Positions 61,634-64,000 of a stretch of DNA of 64,000 bases are shown here, in pieces (positions within the stretch are counted from its first letter, which is position 1; every line of letters begins with the position of its first letter). Under the pieces are notes generated by a model. That model worked only from the letters and a program-made list of their open reading frames with translations, did no database searches and was not told the origin of the DNA. Both the position numbers and the translations under genes were made by a program. The DNA lies in the NCBI GenBank assembly GCA_947454255.1, contig CANGIU010000002.1, positions 38,943-102,942 of the forward strand. Direction: 5' to 3'. Source of the DNA: Micrococcales bacterium (GTDB lineage Bacteria; Actinomycetota; Actinomycetes; Actinomycetales; Microbacteriaceae).

Positions 61634-62386
61634 TTACTTAGCTTTAGCCTTCGCTGCTGCAATTGCAGCGCGAAGTTGAGAAGCCATCTCTTTAGCGTCT
61701 TTAATTGCAGCCTTCTTGCCGCCATCATGCCAAGCCGTTCCAAGGCTTACCGCCATACCTGGAGTTAGATCATCCATATTGGGGCTAGCCAGACCTGAGG
61801 TGCGCTCTCTATTTGAGACAGAAATAGACACAGTTAAACCGTTATCGCCGGCCTCCATGTTCACAACTTTGTCTAAGTCAAATACTCTGACTTGATTAGC
61901 CCCTGAGAAAACGACTCTTTGGTTGGTAACAGTTACTGCGCCAACGTCAATCGGTTGGGATTCCTCTGGATTTCTAGTTGATGTCCCACCGGTTTTACCA
62001 GTGTTTAGTCGAACACCTTTTGCCACTCTGAAACTTACCCCAGCATATCCTCCCGAGTAGGTTGATCCAGTAGATCTGTATTCCGTCAGAAGGACTCCCT
62101 TTAGGTGGTAGATAAGAATTTCGTCTTTTTGAGTTGACAGCATGACATCTTCAATTTTGAAGTCATTCTCTACTAACGCGTCAAGAATCTTTGCCTGTGC
62201 TTCCAACTGCTCAAGTATTTTCTTTGCTTTAGCTTTGTTGTTGTATATAAAAGCAATAACCAGAAAAACAAACATGGCTACAACCGCGATTAAGTAGTAT
62301 GGCGCCGTTTGAAAGTTTTGTACGGCATATATCAGTACAAAAAGAATGACAAGTAATAGGCAGCTTTGCCCCGTTGTAATTTTCAT
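61634..62386 (-). CDS. Unrecognised membrane protein, about 250 residues
   Basis: From the ATG at 62386, with AAGGGA seven bases upstream, the protein has two hydrophobic segments (about residues 7-20 and 28-44), a short coiled coil (KAKKILEQLEAQAKIL), then a beta-rich cytosolic domain (about 75-205) and an Ala/Lys-rich helical tail. The strands with VTVTNQRVVFSGANQVRVFDL resemble bacterial PH-like domains, but that is a weak suggestion. The upstream TTG at 62455 would add 23 residues and has no site. Convergent with the neighbouring membrane protein gene. Confidence 0.72.
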   Translation of the reverse strand: MKITTGQSCLLLVILFVLIYAVQNFQTAPYYLIAVVAMFVFLVIAFIYNNKAKAKKILEQLEAQAKILDALVENDFKIEDVMLSTQKDEILIYHLKGVLLTEYRSTGSTYSGGYAGVSFRVAKGVRLNTGKTGGTSTRNPEESQPIDVGAVTVTNQRVVFSGANQVRVFDLDKVVNMEAGDNGLTVSISVSNRERTSGLASPNMDDLTPGMAVSLGTAWHDGGKKAAIKDAKEMASQLRAAIAAAKAKAK

Positions 62387-62521
62387 GAAAATCCCTTCCG
62401 CCAGCAAGACTATTCCCAACCGTCGACATCTAGCCCTAGACATCAGCACTGGCAAAGAACAAGAACCCTGAGGCCATTTTCAAAGTAAACTTCAAAAGTC
62501 CCCTTTACTGGAGACAACCCA

Positions 62522-62606
62522 GGAGAATTCGCCTAGTGGCCTATGGCGCCAGCTTGGAAAGTTGGTTGGGTGCAAGCCCTCGGGGGTTCGAATCCCCCAT
62601 TCTCCG
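62522..62606 (+). tRNA. tRNA-Ser(GGA)
   Basis: An 85-base class II tRNA. The acceptor pairs GGAGAAT with ATTCTCC and discriminator G. The anticodon loop TTGGAAA gives anticodon GGA, and a long variable arm (GGGTGCAAGCCC-like) precedes the T arm CGGGGGTTCGAATCCCCC. CCA is not encoded. Confidence 0.94.
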
Positions 62607-62655
62607 CAGTTGATACAAGTCGGCATAGCCTGCCGCCTTGCTAATGAGACAGTGA

Positions 62656-62690
62656 AAAACCCTCTGAGAAATCAGAGGGTTTTGTCTTTT
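62656..62690 (+). terminator. Intrinsic terminator after tRNA-Ser
   Basis: A 12-pair perfect stem AAAACCCTCTGA/TCAGAGGGTTTT with a GAAA loop, followed by GTCTTTT. It ends the tRNA-Ser transcript and lies about 20 bases before the GNAT gene. Confidence 0.9.
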
Positions 62691-62711
62691 ACGGGGCTTT
62701 ATTCTTGAAGA

Positions 62712-63278
62712 ATGAAGGGGAAAATAGTCACACTTCGACCGCTAACACTCGATGACGCCAAGTTGCTTTGGGATGAGATAGGGGACGATCCAAACACTTG
62801 GCGTTGGGTTGGCAGTGGCGCACCAATTCCCACCTCAGCCTCAGATCTTCGAGTGGAGTTCGAGCGGAAGATTACTCGCCCAGGTGCTGAGTATTTCGCT
62901 GTAATCGACAACAAAACCCAAAAGGTCATAGGTTCGACAGCGTTCTTGGACATTCGGCCGATTGACCACCACTTTGAAATCGGCAGCACTTTCATTGCCC
63001 CATCATTCCGTGGAGGAAATCGTAATGTTGAAGCCAAACTCCTTATGCTCACTGAAGTTTTTGAAAACCGTGATGGAGTGCGAGTAACCATAAAAGCCAA
63101 CTCAAACAATGTGGCATCCAGAAGGGCGATTGAAAAGATTGGGGCCAAGTTAGAAGGCCTACTTAGGAATCAACGACTTGAGCGCGATGGCACCTGGAGA
63201 ACTGCCGCTTACCATTCGATAGTTGTCGAGGAGTGGCCCGAGGCGAAGGCAAAACTCCTTCACCTTCTGGCCGATTAG
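62712..63278 (+). CDS. GNAT family N-acetyltransferase
   Basis: A 188-residue acetyltransferase of the RimJ/RimL-like group. The opening GKIVTLRPLTLDDAKLLWDE, the central GSTAFLDIRPIDHHFEIGST with TFIAPSFRGGNRNVEAKLLM (acetyl-CoA region) and ASRRAIEKIGAKLEG are typical. Likely substrates are protein N-termini, amino acids or antibiotics; none can be assigned. It ends 20 bases before a tandem duplication. Confidence 0.88.
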   Translation: MKGKIVTLRPLTLDDAKLLWDEIGDDPNTWRWVGSGAPIPTSASDLRVEFERKITRPGAEYFAVIDNKTQKVIGSTAFLDIRPIDHHFEIGSTFIAPSFRGGNRNVEAKLLMLTEVFENRDGVRVTIKANSNNVASRRAIEKIGAKLEGLLRNQRLERDGTWRTAAYHSIVVEEWPEAKAKLLHLLAD

Positions 63279-63286
63279 ATAGGCAA

Positions 63287-63311
63287 ATGGCGTAGAAAGA
63301 TGGCGTAGAAA
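63287..63311. repeat. 13-base tandem duplication
   Basis: ATGGCGTAGAAA occurs at 63287-63298 and again at 63300-63311, a period of 13 bases, just downstream of the GNAT gene and next to a gene remnant. It looks like a local slippage duplication. Confidence 0.85.
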
Positions 63312-63314
63312 CGA

Positions 63315-63395
63315 TTACAAGGATCCAACTTCCCATCCAGCATTGGCGAGTAGACGCTTGGTGCGTTCCTCGTATTCTCCGCGCTCAGATTCACC
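63315..63395 (-). pseudogene. Short coding remnant (26 codons)
   Basis: On the minus strand a 26-residue frame (GESERGEYEERTKRLLANAG then WEVGSL) ends in TAA at 63317-63315 and is preceded by an in-frame TGA. The charge pattern and codon choice look like the C-terminus of a real protein, but no start codon or upstream part remains. It lies after the GyrI-like gene stop on the same strand, next to a tandem duplication, suggesting a deletion scar. The parent gene is not recognised. Confidence 0.4.
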
Positions 63396-63399
63396 TCAG

Positions 63400-63879
63400 T
63401 TACTGAACTGGGGCAGCAATTATGACCTTGCTGATTTCTCCATCTGACTCATCTTCTCGATAGAGTTCTAGGTCCGTACCTGGTCTACGAGTCAGTCCGC
63501 TATCAGGAAGAGACTTGGTGTAGAAATCTACGACCGTCTTAGAGAGCTCTGACATTGGGCCTAGGTGGGTTACGCACGCATACTGTCCACCTTCAAGGTT
63601 CAAGACCTCTAAGCCACCAAGATCTGCTGGCACTTGGCTAACTTCATATCCTGCAAAGTAATAAAGAGACCCTGGGTTACCAGATTCATCTGGCCACATC
63701 GCTCCAACACCATTTGGGTAAATAGAACTCTCTGGCTTCAAACTGAAGAACAACTTTGACATATCCTGCCAAAGTGGGCCAATTACTAAGTGAGCATTTG
63801 AACCTTTATGACTTGCAGAAATGAACTTAGCCTTCAAGCCCAAAATGATACGAGATTCTAGTTCTTGAACTTCAATCAT
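63400..63879 (-). CDS. GyrI-like/effector-binding domain protein
   Basis: A 159-residue stand-alone effector-binding domain of the AraC/GyrI type: VQELESRIILGLKAKF opening, LWQDMSKLFFSL helix, GSLYYFAGYEVSQVPADLGG and the LEGGQYACVTHLGPMSEL segment, with the acidic C-terminal DLELYRED motif. Members bind small hydrophobic ligands. No regulator domain is present. It is co-directional with the partial gene at the right edge. Confidence 0.85.
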   Translation of the reverse strand: MIEVQELESRIILGLKAKFISASHKGSNAHLVIGPLWQDMSKLFFSLKPESSIYPNGVGAMWPDESGNPGSLYYFAGYEVSQVPADLGGLEVLNLEGGQYACVTHLGPMSELSKTVVDFYTKSLPDSGLTRRPGTDLELYREDESDGEISKVIIAAPVQ

Positions 63880-63896
63880 TTACAAATGCAAACTCT

Positions 63897-64000
63897 TTAG
63901 CTCAGTGAATTCAGGGCTTCGTTGGTCGCCTCATCTGGAGAGAACACGTGCATGTATGCAATCTTGTCGTTGATGACCTTGTAGATCCAAACGGTGTCAA
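63897..64000 (-). CDS. Partial gene, SnoaL/NTF2-like C-terminus
   Basis: The last 33 codons are visible, ending at TAA 63899-63897, reading DTVWIYKVINDKIAYMHVFS and then PDEATNEALNSLS. The closing strand pattern (a Trp-Ile-Tyr strand, a turn DKI, then YMHVFSPDEA) resembles the end of nuclear transport factor 2 (SnoaL)-like folds. The rest of the gene lies beyond the right edge, so family assignment is tentative. Confidence 0.45.
   Translation of the reverse strand, partial: DTVWIYKVINDKIAYMHVFSPDEATNEALNSLS

Noticed and set aside
1..64000. Prophage, transposon, integron or CRISPR-Cas system
   Set aside because: No integrase, transposase, phage structural gene, terminal inverted repeat or regularly spaced repeat was seen, and codon use looks even throughout.

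Overview
The window is dense, single-chromosome bacterial DNA of moderate, visibly sub-50% GC from a small-genome actinobacterium. The gene families point to Microbacteriaceae, and the low GC, short intergenic gaps and 3' overlaps suggest the freshwater Luna (Rhodoluna/Aquiluna-like) lineage; that placement is inference. Actinobacterial markers include a senX3-like kinase beside phoU and gpmA, a GlnR-type regulator beside ppk, a PASTA-containing bifunctional penicillin-binding protein, DUF4177 and DUF4244-type small proteins, a small SRP RNA upstream of dnaX, and a 6C-type RNA beside a tad pilus locus.

Layout. 1-9069: phosphate/nitrogen control (partial senX3, phoU, glnR-like regulator, ppk) with gpmA, a methyltransferase, an FUSC membrane protein, ygfZ, a nitrobindin-fold protein and two small membrane proteins. 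9069-17481: housekeeping and metabolic genes (Nudix/phosphohistidine phosphatase, DUF1684, SDR, EamA exporter, glycerol kinase, tRNA-Lys, FKBP, lipoprotein, UbiA prenyltransferase). 17607-29556: a cell-surface carbohydrate island: a polysaccharide pyruvyl transferase-GT8 fusion, a membrane acyltransferase, an SGNH hydrolase, a secreted GH16 glucanase and a 1238-residue secreted multidomain protein. The last two share an unnamed domain and a near-identical promoter-operator arrangement. 29713-41821: a four-gene minus-strand run (dacB, aldehyde dehydrogenase, cation exchanger, unknown 481-residue protein), copC, aspA, DUF6421, tRNA-Thr, an MpaB-type protein and a secreted TAP-like hydrolase.

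41818-55564 keeps the gene order I recall from mycobacteria (Rv3644c to Rv3683): holB, tmk, topA, a minimal tad locus, a 6C RNA, acsA, RidA, DUF4177, ponA2-like PBP and a metallophosphoesterase. All genes from the tad ATPase through topA, tmk, holB to the hydrolase lie on one strand with gaps of a few bases or overlaps, so they may be one long transcript. 55587-64000: asd-lysC, recR-dnaX, SRP RNA, two unrecognised membrane proteins, tRNA-Ser, a GNAT acetyltransferase, a GyrI-like protein, a short gene remnant and a partial SnoaL/NTF2-like gene at the right edge.

The strongest candidates for new biology are the surface island (shared domain plus shared operator), the overlapping Flp/TadE genes in the tad locus (the pilin is a 57-residue gene), and a 34-residue membrane peptide joined in frame through one amber codon to a nitrobindin-like protein that seems to lack the haem-ligating histidine. 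No mobile element, phage, CRISPR array or origin was seen, and no stretch over 300 bases lacks a gene.
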